This document shows positions 1 through 10,031 of a DNA stretch of 26,335 nt, piece after piece. Every line of letters begins with the position of its first letter. Position 1 is the stretch's first letter. The stretch lies in the NCBI GenBank assembly GCA_000969725.1, contig JXSR01S029446.1. One strand, written 5' to 3'. Position numbers and translations under genes: made by a program. The notes below the pieces were generated by a model. That model was not told the DNA's origin. It was given only the letters and a program-made list of their open reading frames with translations, and did not search any database. This DNA comes from Ophiothrix spiculata (Eukaryota > Echinodermata > Ophiuroidea > Amphilepidida > Ophiotrichidae).

Positions 1-837
1 ATTGTAAGTGTCAGTTTAAAGTACTTTGTTTTTCATATTTCAAGAACAAACAAAACGGTCATTTTAAATGGCAATATTATTTGCCGTCCTGATTCACTTC
101 TTTACTTACACATCAGTAAGTACAATATTATTGGATTTAGTTTAATATGACGATTTCATAAAGACTCTTTGGCGACACAAAAATTGACCGATGGAAAATA
201 AAGAAGAGCGTTAAGTCTGTGTGTTTAACAAACAAGTTTAACATGGTCAAATGCGATCACAATTTATATTGGACAGCGGTTCATAGCACTTATAAAATAG
301 AGTTTGTTTGACATAAATACAAAATATACTAAATATATTTTGCAACATTTTATCACACAAACCAAACACTTAACATAACTCTGTGTATTGTTTACCGAGC
401 ATATGTTCCACGATCAGTGGAATCTCTATAAGTATTTTGTGTTATCCAACTGATTTCACATAGTATATCAATACTTGGGACCCAACAAACATTTTGTGTT
501 ATCAGAGTTTTTGCGTTAAAGGATTTTGTGTTAACGAGGTTCCACTATATTTTACTTATAAAAGGTTATGTTGGAGTATTTGCTCCGTGAGCATGATTGA
601 CTTATAATTTGATAAATTTGCTTCTGAAGTACTTACTTAATCTGTAAATTTTATAAGTCAAATATGCTCTACGACCATTATGCTCCAGGAACTGCTACAA
701 TCTCATAAATAGCGTATATATGTTTTTGCTCAGTTTGTTCGTTTGTTACTTTTTTGGTAATTCGTTGAATGTTTCAGGTTAAGATTAATTTTAATAATAT
801 GTATGTTTTTTTTTTCTGTTTCAGGTAAATGTGTAAA
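1..837 (+). repeat. Direct repeat block A, copy 1
   Basis: It matches 17137-17995 in the same orientation over its whole length with small indels; identity is high by eye. The window starts inside it, so its left boundary is unknown. It contains a small inverted-repeat MITE (415-547), an imperfect hairpin around 565-700, and two juxtaposed CAG/GT sites at 777 and 824. Confidence 0.85.
415..547. mobile_element. Small TIR element (pogo/Tc1-like MITE) in block A copy 1
   Basis: It starts CAGTGGAATCTC and ends GAGGTTCCACTA, a slightly decayed version of the better-preserved copy at 17593-17717. The interior repeats ATTTTGTGTTA. No coding capacity. Confidence 0.55.
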
Positions 838-841
838 TGCG

Positions 842-988
842 TCATCGTTAGTTTCAGTCAGTTAACGCTGACACACGCTGCTAGCTAAGTACGCTATCGT
901 TACTATCAGTCGCTTTCAGTTACAACCTTTTAGTTGCAAATACATTACCCTACGTCGAAACAAGTCGTCACAGTGTAAACGCACCATT
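842..988. other. Non-coding gap between block A copy 1 and its AGTC-rich extension
   Basis: No counterpart was found at the equivalent place in copy 2 (17996-18683). It contains several loose repeats of a CAGT/CGTTA type and nothing gene-like. Confidence 0.4.
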
Positions 989-1195
989 ACTTGGAGTCAC
1001 AGTGACTGTACGGCTAAAAAACTCCACTTCTGGAGTCAAAAGACTCCTTATGAAGTCAAGCAGCAGTGAATATGACTTCTTGTCAGGAGTCATTCTGAAT
1101 CCGTGCAAGAGTCTTAAAGGGTCCAAATAAGAATCGCCAACGTAATTGTGACATTAAAAAAAGTTTTAGAATACACTTCCATCGTTTCTTCATAC
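989..1195. repeat. AGTC-rich repeat segment, copy 1 (extension of block A)
   Basis: Similar in order and sequence to 18684-18940. It is dense in GGAGTCA/TGACTCC motifs, including the inverted pair GGAGTC-aaaa-GACTCC at 1032-1047. No coding capacity is recognised. Confidence 0.65.
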
Positions 1196-2057
1196 TTGAA
1201 TGTAGAGTATGTTTTTAGAACTATATACATACTGATTATTACACATTTATGAGCACGTTTACCTTTGGACATAACTAAATTTCGTACCAGAGACATTGGG
1301 ATTGAGAATCATATACCTTATCCTCTTCGCTACGAAGCCGTGCTTAGTAAGCTTTGAGCAAAATTTTAAGTTATATGTGTTAGTGCAAATACTTTATGGT
1401 GACCTACCTTAATATGATATAAGTATCACCATTTTGAATACATTAAACAGCTCCCACGTCTGCTCAACAGTATCAATGGCCGCTGGGTAGGCAATATGAA
1501 TTGTGGTTATCCCTATGCATGACTCTTCATTCAACAAATAGGTGACTCTATCATTTGTTATAATCATGATAATAGTAGAATTAAGTGTCTTGACTCTAAT
1601 AGAGAGTTTATGCTATTTTGGTGTGACCCCTGAGGTAGAGTCAAGGGGTTCTGATTCTACCTTTGGGTCAGATGAACCCGTTTTGTCTATGAAAGTTATA
1701 TATACAATAACAATCAAAATTGTCTGTTTCAGAGCAAAATCAATAAATCATAAGAACATAGCATGTGATGCAATTATGACCTCTTTCTTTAATTAAGAAT
1801 TGTCGGGATGCTACCAACATGCCACCTTTTTAATGTTGTTTTACTTTTGCTCAATCCTCGTCTGTCTAGGAGGGGGCGGGTGCTGATGAAAGAAAATTGG
1901 AGGTAGTGTAAACCGTCACAATTATGGTGCGAACTGTTAATGGCCAAGTTCACAAGTATTGATTTTGGAAGCTACAGGAACCTGTACCAATTTTTCACAA
2001 AAGTATCATATTTTGGTATAAATATAAAAATAACAGATGTAATTTACATTATGTTAA
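1196..2057. other. Non-coding stretch, no gene seen
   Basis: Only short unconserved open frames. GACTC/GAGTC words recur between 1540 and 1640, and a G-rich patch lies near 1870. No domain, tRNA or transposon end was recognised. Confidence 0.4.
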
Positions 2058-2675
2058 AAAAATATCCAAAAACAGGCTTCTGTTGGGAGTCATGACTTCA
2101 CAAAGTCGAGTTATCTGCATTTGTTGCCTGTTCCAAAGAAACCCAGACAAAGTCGGAAAAGATGTATCACTTGTCAACATTGTTTTCTATTGAATCAGAT
2201 TTGTGGCAAGTGCAATAAGTGTTCTGCCGACTTTTGTCCGGGTTTCAGGGGAGCAGGTCACATTATCCCTATATACAAATTGTATGTGCTCTGCAGGCTG
2301 CATTCCAACGTTTTCGTGTCTATGGAGGATGTCTGCCAACTTGTAGTAATGAGATTGCAATTCTGTCAAAACCTTAATAGGTATTGGTTTAAACATTTGA
2401 CACTCTTTTTTACTTTTGTTTAAACGACGATAATTTGTGACACAATTAAACATTCTATCTGATATTTTTGGTTAAAGTTTTAAATGTCAAGTGTCAACTG
2501 TAACAGTACAAATGTAAGCCTTTGTACATATTTAGTGACCCCTTTCAACCTGTGTAATGATATGCTCCATGTCTAAAACATCATGTTTGTACATGTATAG
2601 GTATTAGTGCCTATGTTATAATCATTGTAAACTGTTCATGTATTATAAAGAATAAAGAATTTCAAATCAAGTTTA
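2058..2675 (+). pseudogene. Possible decayed 3' gene or retroelement end with Cys-rich (CXXC-like) fragment
   Basis: A + strand frame open from 2058 to 2423 encodes a basic stretch followed by seven cysteines spaced C-x2-C-x2-C-x6-C-x2-C-x2-C-x4-C, including CGKCNKC. This resembles the first half of a CXXC-type zinc finger (C-x2-C-x2-C-x4/5-C-G-x-C-x2-C), but the spacing is longer and the conserved KFGG/C-terminal half is missing. About 230 bp beyond the frame, AATAAA at 2651-2656 sits in UTR-like sequence. I see no convincing start or upstream exon. A decayed fragment fits best, and chance remains possible. Confidence 0.25.
2651..2656 (+). terminator. Candidate polyadenylation signal AATAAA
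   Basis: Embedded in AAAGAATAAAGAATTTC, a form common at 3' ends of invertebrate transcripts and retroelements. It follows the Cys-rich frame by about 230 bp. Confidence 0.3.
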
Positions 2676-3111
2676 TAGTGTAGACGCAATTAGTATCCCG
2701 TTATCATTTTATGATTATTTAAACCAAATTTTGGTCATAGATAGAGTAGACACCCAGGATGAAGAAAAGTTAGGGTGGCAAAAATGTACCTGTTGCAAAT
2801 CATTAATATGGCTCTTAATCCAAAATGGCCACCAATACGCATTTTCCAATTGTAATTTGCTTCATAAAACAAAATATTGCACTGCAGGTTAAAAGATTCA
2901 ATTATTTTTGGAGTCACTGAATACAAAAGGAACCAGTTACTACTTTACTTACTTAGCAAATTACGCCCTGACACCTATTTTCACCTGTAGAACAAAATGA
3001 AATTTGATGCATTTATTCTTTTGAAATGAACATTTATGAATAAAGAACCCTAAGTTTCGGTAGAATCAATTTCAAATTAATTCGAGAGCAACGTCAGTAT
3101 ATTGCACACCA
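2676..3111. other. Non-coding stretch, no gene seen
   Basis: AT-rich with only short frames of unremarkable composition. No transposon ends recognised. Confidence 0.4.
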
Positions 3112-3241
3112 GGGCCCCATTTCATAAAGATTTGAATCAAGCGTACGTTTGATTTATCAAGCGTAAAATAGGTTTATACAATGCAAATTTACGTTTGAAA
3201 TCAAACGTACGCTTGATTTATATCTTTATGAAACGGGCCCC
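3112..3241. mobile_element. Palindromic MITE-like hairpin (~130 bp)
   Basis: The left arm starts GGGCCCCATTTCATAAAGAT and the right arm ends ATCTTTATGAAACGGGCCCC, so the outer ~45 bp are inverted copies. Both arms share AATCAAGCGTACGTTTGATT. GGGCCC(G)TTTCATAAAG ends are, to my recollection, widespread in small foldback elements of marine invertebrates. CCAG-like sequence on both sides could be a short target duplication but overlaps the ends. Confidence 0.75.
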
Positions 3242-3244
3242 AGA

Positions 3245-5629
3245 TATGTTAAACAATCTCTGTAAACAAAGTGAAGTAAGGTTATTCCGGATTTCAAGTA
3301 AGTCTCAGAAATCACAAAACACAGTTTGCAAAACTGTTTTGAATTCGAACGATTGTCATAAGTGCTACTTTAAAATCATTAAAACTATACGACCTCATAT
3401 TTGATATTTTTGTCATGTGCATTAATAACATCGAACATCAAAAATATGGTAATTAAATAATTACGGAGACAGTTTTAATTTCGACAATATGACATTTCAT
3501 TTTGGAAACCTCATAACCTCATAACCAAGATCACATAATTTGAATTCGTTCTCTTAGCCTAACTACTTCAGAAAATTTCCTCTGACAGTTTGTCTGTTCA
3601 TCAACATTGCATTTTTTGAGTGCTTAATGTTCTAATACACCTGCATCTAGCCCGCTTCAATACTCAGCCTGAGTTCAAATCTATTGTAAGCAAATTTGTT
3701 TCTCAGCTGTTGGTAACATTTGCCTATTTGTGAATCGTAATTCTTTGTTGTTTACCAGTCCATGGACGCGAGGAAGTTACAATTTTGTTAACCCAATTAC
3801 AATTTTTTGTGCTACACACCATGAAATTCATTTTAGTTGGGTAATCTTTCAATGGTCAATAATAGAAAACAGGTTATTTTACGAGACATGATTTTCATTT
3901 TAGTTGCAATTAATGGTATACATTACCTCCAAACAAAGAATATGCCTAGACTATTTCTACCTACGTTTGACGACGACGACATATGCCACTTAAAAATAAT
4001 TATTTGTATAAGATGAATTTCAGTTGCTGGTTAACAGAACGATAACAATTAAATTCAAAGGTTAGGACAATCTAGTGATTTTACCAGATTACAAAAACTC
4101 AAGTATATACAGATAGCAATTGATTACAAAAACTGAATACATTACTAGTTTTACAAGTGATTTTTTGAGGCTATTTTCACATTGTAATCAACTACCACAC
4201 GATGCTGTGGGCATGGTAATCACATCGTGATTACACTTCGCTGCAAAACATTGGAACCAGGGTACGGGAGTCAGCGTCAGATTAAAACTGAATCTAAAGC
4301 TCAAATATGCTGACTTTTTCATTGTTTGAAAGTCCCGATTTTGTAAAGTATGAATCCGAACAAACCTAGTGTCTCATTGTAACTGTTATTTCACACGGTT
4401 AATACACGAAACATTAGAAGTGTCATCATTAAGGACACATTTTAGAGGTACTCAACATTAATAAATCTATGAATTGGAAATGTACGGGAATACTGTCAAA
4501 CAATAAACAAACTCGATTTTTTTTTGTTCAGAACAAAATGAAAATATACAAAAACAAACAATTATTGAAACAAACCAAATATCATATAATTGTTTTAAGT
4601 AAAAATATCGTTGGTTTTTTGTGGTTTATTATTTCCATTCAAAAATATTTTTTGTAACATAATGCAATTTCTCAAAAAATGAAATTAGGAAAAAGCACAG
4701 ATATTGCCTTGAGACTCAAAATATCTGATTCCAGTGATCATGTATCGTAGACCATGTTCAAACAGCAGCTGGATGTAAAACGACTAGACTTTCTATTTTA
4801 AAGTGAGCTTTTTGTTCGTTTTTATTTTAAATGAAAACGTTCATGTTTATAAAAACAAGGTTTTGACAGATTTATCTTTAAATGTTTTCACATATACAAG
4901 CTATTTAACAATAATAATGTTAAAAACTATTTTAGTGATAAAAGTTTTTAAAATTGAAACATACAATCAATCGCTATTTTCCCTATTATATTTCATAACA
5001 TGATTGTTGTTGTGAAATTGTCTCAAAGTCTGCGTTTTTCGGCCAAGTATTCCATAAAGGATTCAATGGCCTTATTACTCCACACTGGATTTAAGCAGTA
5101 AATATTTTCCCAACAAGTCTCCAGTGTACAGAGGTAAGATTGTAGCAAATATTGCCTTCGATGTCACTATAGATGTTTTCGTTTCACAAGTCAACGAGGG
5201 TAAACTTTCCAGAAGCTATTTTATTTGTACAATTTTTCCTCAAACGGGCGATTTACTAACATTAAGTATTTTGTTTTGTGTGTCCAGTATTTATTAAAAT
5301 ATATTGTCATTTCAGCGAAATGCTGAATTAAAAAAATATTTTCAAGCATACAAAAACATGAAAAGATATCAATATTACATAATAGTTGATAGTTGGCACA
5401 TAAAGCAAAGTATGATTACATATAAAAAGCTAAATCATCGATTATTTCCCATCTTAACTACAAACGGTATTCAACTCTCAGAGTACATTTTTTTTGTAAG
5501 GTTCACAGATAGTTTCAGCATGTTCAGAAGTTCATTTACAAATATTTCCAGACTTATCTTATCAAGGCGTTGATGAAGCGCAAGTTGAAATTTGAGCTGA
5601 GCATGAATCTACACTCTCTTTTCCCCATT
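3245..5629. other. Long non-coding stretch, no gene seen
   Basis: AT-rich sequence with several short open frames rich in Phe/Ile/Lys/Asn, as expected by chance. The one structured spot is a perfect 8-bp inverted repeat with a 3-nt loop at 4216-4234 (GTAATCAC/GTGATTAC). No domain or transposon end recognised. Confidence 0.4.
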
Positions 5630-5703
5630 GCGTACTTTTAGCCCGTACTTGGCGCATATATCATAAAAGTTTCCTTCTTGGCATAATAGTTATATGATTA
5701 TAG
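5630..5703 (+). repeat. Dispersed repeat D, copy 1
   Basis: Shares CGTACTTTTAGCCCGTAC and a GCATAATAGTT(A/G)TATGATTA tail with 11921-12011 in the same orientation. Copy 2 carries about 17 extra bases in the middle. The element type is unknown. Confidence 0.6.
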
Positions 5704-6496
5704 TCAAACGCATTATTGAAATCAGTCAATATGATGCGACTCAGACTATTTAGTTTGTTATAAATGTTTTGTGATGTTTTCTAAAACCTTTCCCCCTTCT
5801 GCCATGTTGATCATGATCAAGTTGCATTGAAGTGTCACCTAGTAGCCAATAAGCGATGACGGATTTTGCTACTTTAGTAAAATAAACACTTAGAGAAATT
5901 GGTCTCAGTTGGTTTTAAGTAGGGGGATTGCATTTTGGAATCGAGGCCACAACAGCGTAAAATATGTGTAGAAGGAGCTCTAAGCTAATATAGTAACTCA
6001 CGGATGACTTTGACAGAATCCTGCCTGAGCATCTACCTGTCCTTCTACATGTTTTTTAATTTAATACATACCTTCAAAATTTTGCAATCATGTTTTATTT
6101 TTCTTAAATATGGTAAAGACATTTTGGCAATTTTGGTATTTGTATGTTTCCGTATTTTCAAAGAAGAGAGTATTCACAAAAATGACATTAACATCAATAT
6201 AATCCCCTTTCCATTATGTTTAGAAGTGTTTGTGTTTGAAGCACTAAATTGACTACCAAGTTGTCTTTTCAGAACCATAGTGCAAATCGTTTCATAAATA
6301 ATCACATTTGGAATTTGGATGAGAAGATACAGACAAATAGCAAAGTAGCTTCATCATGACATCATTACTGATTTAAAGTTGGCTTAACTGTTGTTTTTAC
6401 AACTTGTTCATACTTCTAAAGGACGTTACATCCTATTCCTTCCTCAACAAAATGTTTTCTAAAGGCCGATGACAATCCAGCTAAAGATGATATGGC
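5704..6496. other. Non-coding stretch, no gene seen
   Basis: A single 82-codon Phe/Ile-rich frame at 6004-6252 has no motif and no conserved counterpart in the window. TGATCATGATCA near 5809 is a short palindrome. Confidence 0.4.
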
Positions 6497-6932
6497 ATTT
6501 TGTTGTGTATTATGTTATCAAAATACCATTGCCAGAAAAAATCGTTTTCTAGCTTTATTGAACTGCAAAAGCTTTCAATATTTAAGATTTAAAAAAAATC
6601 TTGACAATATTGGTTAAGAAAAGTATATATATATATTAAATAGCTGTGATGCAAAATTTGACTTAAACAAAGTTTAATTTCAAACCTGGTCTAATTCTAA
6701 CTGGTCTAACTACAATGCTTTATGGAACATCTTTAATTCAGAAGTAGCAACCTTTACACCCTCTCTTAAGATTACATGACAAAGCATTGATCATGTTTCC
6801 TCCAGCTGACGCGATACAGGCAGATGGGAAAATCTAACACTTCTGAAACAAGAATACAGTAAAGTTATTGCCGAAACAAATCTTATAGGCATGCACCCTA
6901 TTCAAGACCTTTTCTACTTGCATCACCATAGC
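6497..6932 (+). repeat. Local tandem duplication E, unit 1
   Basis: Collinear with 6945-7408, beginning ATTTTGTTGT and ending near CAAGACCTTTTCTACTTG. Shared blocks include GAACTGCAAAAGCTTTCAAT and CAGCTGACGCGATACAGGCA. About 80% identical by eye, with indels. No conserved frame noted. Confidence 0.8.
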
Positions 6933-6944
6933 TTGTTCAAGAAG

Positions 6945-7408
6945 ATTTTGTTGTAGATTATGTTATCAATATACTATTGCCATAAGAATTTTTCTAGCAT
7001 TATTGAACTGCAAAAGCTTTCAATATTTAAGATTCAATTAAAAATCGTACAAACAAATCATGACGATACTGGTTGAGGAAAGTATATAGCTGTGATACAA
7101 ATTTTGACTTAAACAAAGTTTAATTTTTAATCCTGTCTTCTGTACATACAAGTCTTTAATTATGCCATCGATGTTACACAATCCTATACAATGCAATAGA
7201 ACTTCTTTAATTCGGAAGTAGCAACCTTTACACCCTATCTTAAGATTACATGACAAGCCATTGATCATGTTACCTCCAGCTGACGCGATACAGGCAGATG
7301 AAAATAATCCTGAAATAAGAATACAGTATAGTTATTGCTGATACAAATCTTATAAGCATGAACCCATTATAAGACCTTTTCTACTTGTATTGCCATCAAC
7401 ATCATAGC
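6945..7408 (+). repeat. Local tandem duplication E, unit 2
   Basis: Second head-to-tail unit, 448 bp downstream of the first. It carries extra sequence around 7137-7190. No copy of this unit is visible between blocks A and B of the second half of the window. Confidence 0.8.
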
Positions 7409-7552
7409 AAAATCCAAAGTATAGAAGTGTTGCTCAATTACAATAAAATAAAATGGCTGTTCAGCCCGTAGGAGCCGAAACTTCATTTTGCGCTATAAGT
7501 TAAAATACTAACCTTCTGCCGGGGCTTCTGTCGACCCATTGATTTTTAACTT
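7409..7552. other. Linker between duplication E and block B
   Basis: A short non-coding stretch that has no match upstream of the second block B copy. Confidence 0.4.
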
Positions 7553-7652
7553 ACGACCAACTATATGTTTTCTTCTGTAGCGTTAATAGAAGTGATTTCG
7601 ATTTTACGGCTTGTTCATCATAAAGGTCACAAATGTAAAAAAAAATAAAATA

Positions 7653-7838
7653 TTAAGATTTCGGGAGATAAACTGTGTCAACATGCACCGGGTCACAGTT
7701 CCAATAATTCGTGAATACATTGCACCGATTAACGTGCATTCCTTTCCAAATTCGATACCAAATAATGATGTTGATGACAGCGATTAGTAAGCTCATGAAT
7801 GCGCTTCTCGTCGCTAAGCAGGAAGCTCTTTTTAACAT
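7653..7838 (-). CDS. Hypothetical small protein or terminal exon, 61 aa, conserved in block B
   Basis: ATG to TAA on the minus strand. The product has a hydrophobic stretch (about residues 15-27), then a hydrophilic tail with two cysteines in RCNVFTNYWNC. I do not recognise the family. The same frame is open in the second block B copy (23647-23823), where the tail from HVNRC to the stop differs by a single Lys/Glu change. Length differences between copies inside the aligned frame are 12 and 9 nt, and five of the six base changes in the last 30 codons are at third positions. That pattern suggests selection on protein, but block B is well conserved overall. It could be a secreted peptide, the last exon of a larger gene, or a coincidence. 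Confidence 0.35.
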   Translation of the reverse strand: MLKRASCLATRSAFMSLLIAVINIIIWYRIWKGMHVNRCNVFTNYWNCDPVHVDTVYLPKS

Positions 7839-8691
7839 GATTCATGATTAATTAATGTGTTTCAATCATTACGCTAGCCTAGTTGATCAAAATCAAAATA
7901 ACATAAAACGGGTGTTTTAAGGAAGAGATGATTGAAATCTGAAAATTAGAGAAATTTATGCATGATCCATATCTGATTATTCTGTATTTTATCATGAATA
8001 ACATTAGCTGTAATTTGAATTTGAAAGTTATAAAATTCAACACGTTATGAAGTAGTTGTGAAGTATCAGGTACATGTTTTGAACATTTTAAACATTTAAA
8101 TATGTGTTTCAAAAGTGTGTACAAAAATGCATCATTCAGAAATGATTTTCGTAATTGTAATACTAAATGAAGTCAGCGAGTGCACATGAAATAAGATAAA
8201 TTTCAACCAATTTATCACACAATATTCCATATTTCTTATTCTGTTGATATAATTAGTTCTTTTCTTAAATGTTAAGAAACCGTCTTCTTTTATAAGTATA
8301 TTGAGGTAATTTCACTCGAATTCCAACTAAAATCTGTTTACAGCAAGACGGATTATCATCCCAGAATAACGTATAGCTCCTCAGAAAATATGGGCAATTC
8401 CACAACGACACTCAAATGCAAAATAGGAGATTTTTTTTACTTCAAATAATTCATCTCATACTATTTCTCCACCTACTCACGCCTATACTCATGGTACGTC
8501 TGCACTTGTTAACATTACGGAAGTGTCATTGGCAATATGTGTGATAAGGCCAAAACATAATAAAGATTTGCCTCAGAAATACAATTCAGAGGAAAAATCC
8601 TATGACTATTGTATTATAGATTTAATCATAGACAATGAATTCAATACAATTTGATAAATTAACTTGAAGTTACTTTTCCTCAAGATTTCAC

Positions 8692-8774
8692 TACGCCCAC
8701 GACTACGGACCTGCCCAAATAGTTTTACTGACATCAATCATTGAAAAATATAAATGTGTGGATTAGAACGACTT
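8692..8774. other. 83-bp near-invariant segment of block B
   Basis: Matches 24706-24788 with one difference in 83, while the flanks vary clearly more. It includes CGCCCACGACTACGGACCTG and a TATAAAT word. It could be a regulatory element or short exon, but no frame stands out. Confidence 0.4.
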
Positions 8775-9260
8775 AATAATTTAACCGGAAGCGACATGAA
8801 AATAGAATTTATCATGTTTCATGTTTCTTGAATTATTGCTGACGTGTTACCTCTGAAATGTGTCGAATAAACAAATCCGTTATTTATCTAAGTTCCTTTC
8901 GTGTGAAAAAAGCCCCGGTTTCTCAAAGGCGAAAACAGGTTGAAACTGGTTTAAAGCGACTCAGAAATATACAACAATGCACAGGCATATTTTTAAATCT
9001 TAATTATAGTGTTATAGTTGATTAATTATGAAGTTTACATATTTGGAACAGAATTGAAAATAACACAATTTTAGTCATAGAAATAGATAAAGATTTCCCG
9101 ATTAGATGGTGTACAAATCGTACTCCGAGACTGAGAATGCGGCTATCAAGCCAATCAAACGCTATGTTTGCAAAATTTGGCGGGAAAATTTAAGATGCGC
9201 ATTGCGTTGTATTCAAGTAATAATGATATTTGTTTTTGGTATTTTTAATGTCTCTCTGTT

Positions 9261-9685
9261 TTAGCGAATAAGTCTCTTATGTTCTAAGAGGATTCCGAAG
9301 GAATCGAAAAAATGCCGCTTTATTGCCCGTAATGTCTTCCAATAAGCCTTTTCTTAAGCTTCGGTTGGATCCATTCCTTCCTGGACGTATTTATCGTACT
9401 TTTCTTTGCGAGCCTCTTGGGTTGCTTCCACAGCTTGGTTGTACCACTCGCAATAAACTGGGCTATCTTCTAGCGCGACGTCGGCGTCGTTCTATGTCCA
9501 CTCGTCTCGTCGCTCTCTGCTCCTTTGCCAACTTTGATAATGTTGATGGGCCTTTCTTCGTCTGACTCTTCGCTTTCATATCGAGCACGAGCCGACAACT
9601 CGTCAAAATATACAGTATTTTGGTGCCGTTTGAGGTCGTACCTACGGTAGAAGGATTTTACACAAACCGGGCAAGAATTATCCAT
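9261..9685 (-). pseudogene. Broken C2H2 zinc-finger gene, probably of mobile-element origin
   Basis: Starts at ATG 9685 on the minus strand with a C2H2-like finger (CPVC, F, L, H; the expected last His is Tyr), followed by an acidic segment (SEESDEE). Frame 1 stops at 9470-9472. The neighbouring frame continues just beyond with a charged Glu/Lys/Tyr-rich segment (LEDSPVYCEWYNQ onward) to a stop at 9261-9263, interrupted by one TAA at 9354-9356. A frameshift near 9475-9497 plus that stop would explain the break. Base composition is GC-richer than the neighbours, consistent with an insertion abutting block B. Single-finger plus acidic and charged-tail proteins recur in invertebrate mobile elements as I recall, but I cannot assign a family. 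Confidence 0.5.
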
Positions 9686-9737
9686 GGTGACTCCTCCGAA
9701 GCTTGGTCTCAAATGTGGGATTAAGTCAAAATGCGTT

Positions 9738-9746
9738 CCATTTATA
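9738..9746 (-). promoter_or_regulatory. TATA box of the broken zinc-finger gene
   Basis: TATAAATGG on the minus strand about 55 bp upstream of the ATG, implying a leader of about 30 nt. The compact arrangement suits a self-contained element gene. Confidence 0.4.
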
Positions 9747-9821
9747 GCTTTACGCCGTCAACGCCGATACTTATGTCGTCGACGCCGAAACTTAGCCCAC
9801 AACGCCGTCTTTAATGCCTTC

Positions 9822-10031
9822 GCCATTTTGAAGCACGCCCTCATACGTTTTGACGTTGAACCTTGTCCTTGTCTGTCATTTCTGAAGTACGCCCTCATGA
9901 GTTTTGACCTTGTCGGCCATTTTGAAGCACACACTCATAACTTTTGCCCTTTGAACCTTGATAATTGACCGTTGACCTTATCAGGCATTTTGAAGCATAC
10001 CCTTGCAACGTTTGACCTTTGAACTCTTGAC
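9822..10031. repeat. Imperfect minisatellite, four units
   Basis: Variants of CATTTTGAAGCAC start near 9822, 9875, 9916 and 9984, each followed by a CCCTCATA-like and a TTTTGACCTT(TGAACCTTG) segment. Unit spacing is irregular (53, 41 and 68 bp). Upstream, 9750-9810 repeats ACGCCG four times. It probably belongs to the same insertion as the zinc-finger relic. Confidence 0.65.

Larger units (their letters stand above)
7553..9222 (+). repeat. Direct repeat block B, copy 1
   Basis: Collinear with 23546-25226 over about 1.67 kb, roughly 85-90% identical by eye with scattered indels. The right boundary is sharp after ATTCAAGTAATA, exactly where the zinc-finger element begins. It contains a minus-strand frame (7653-7838) and an 83-bp block (8692-8774) that is almost unchanged between copies. 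Confidence 0.85.

Noticed and set aside
7879..8124. Second minus-strand frame in block B (KCLKCSKHVPDTSQLL region)
   Set aside because: Part of it aligns with copy 2, but copy 2 hits a stop soon after and the differences are not biased to third positions.
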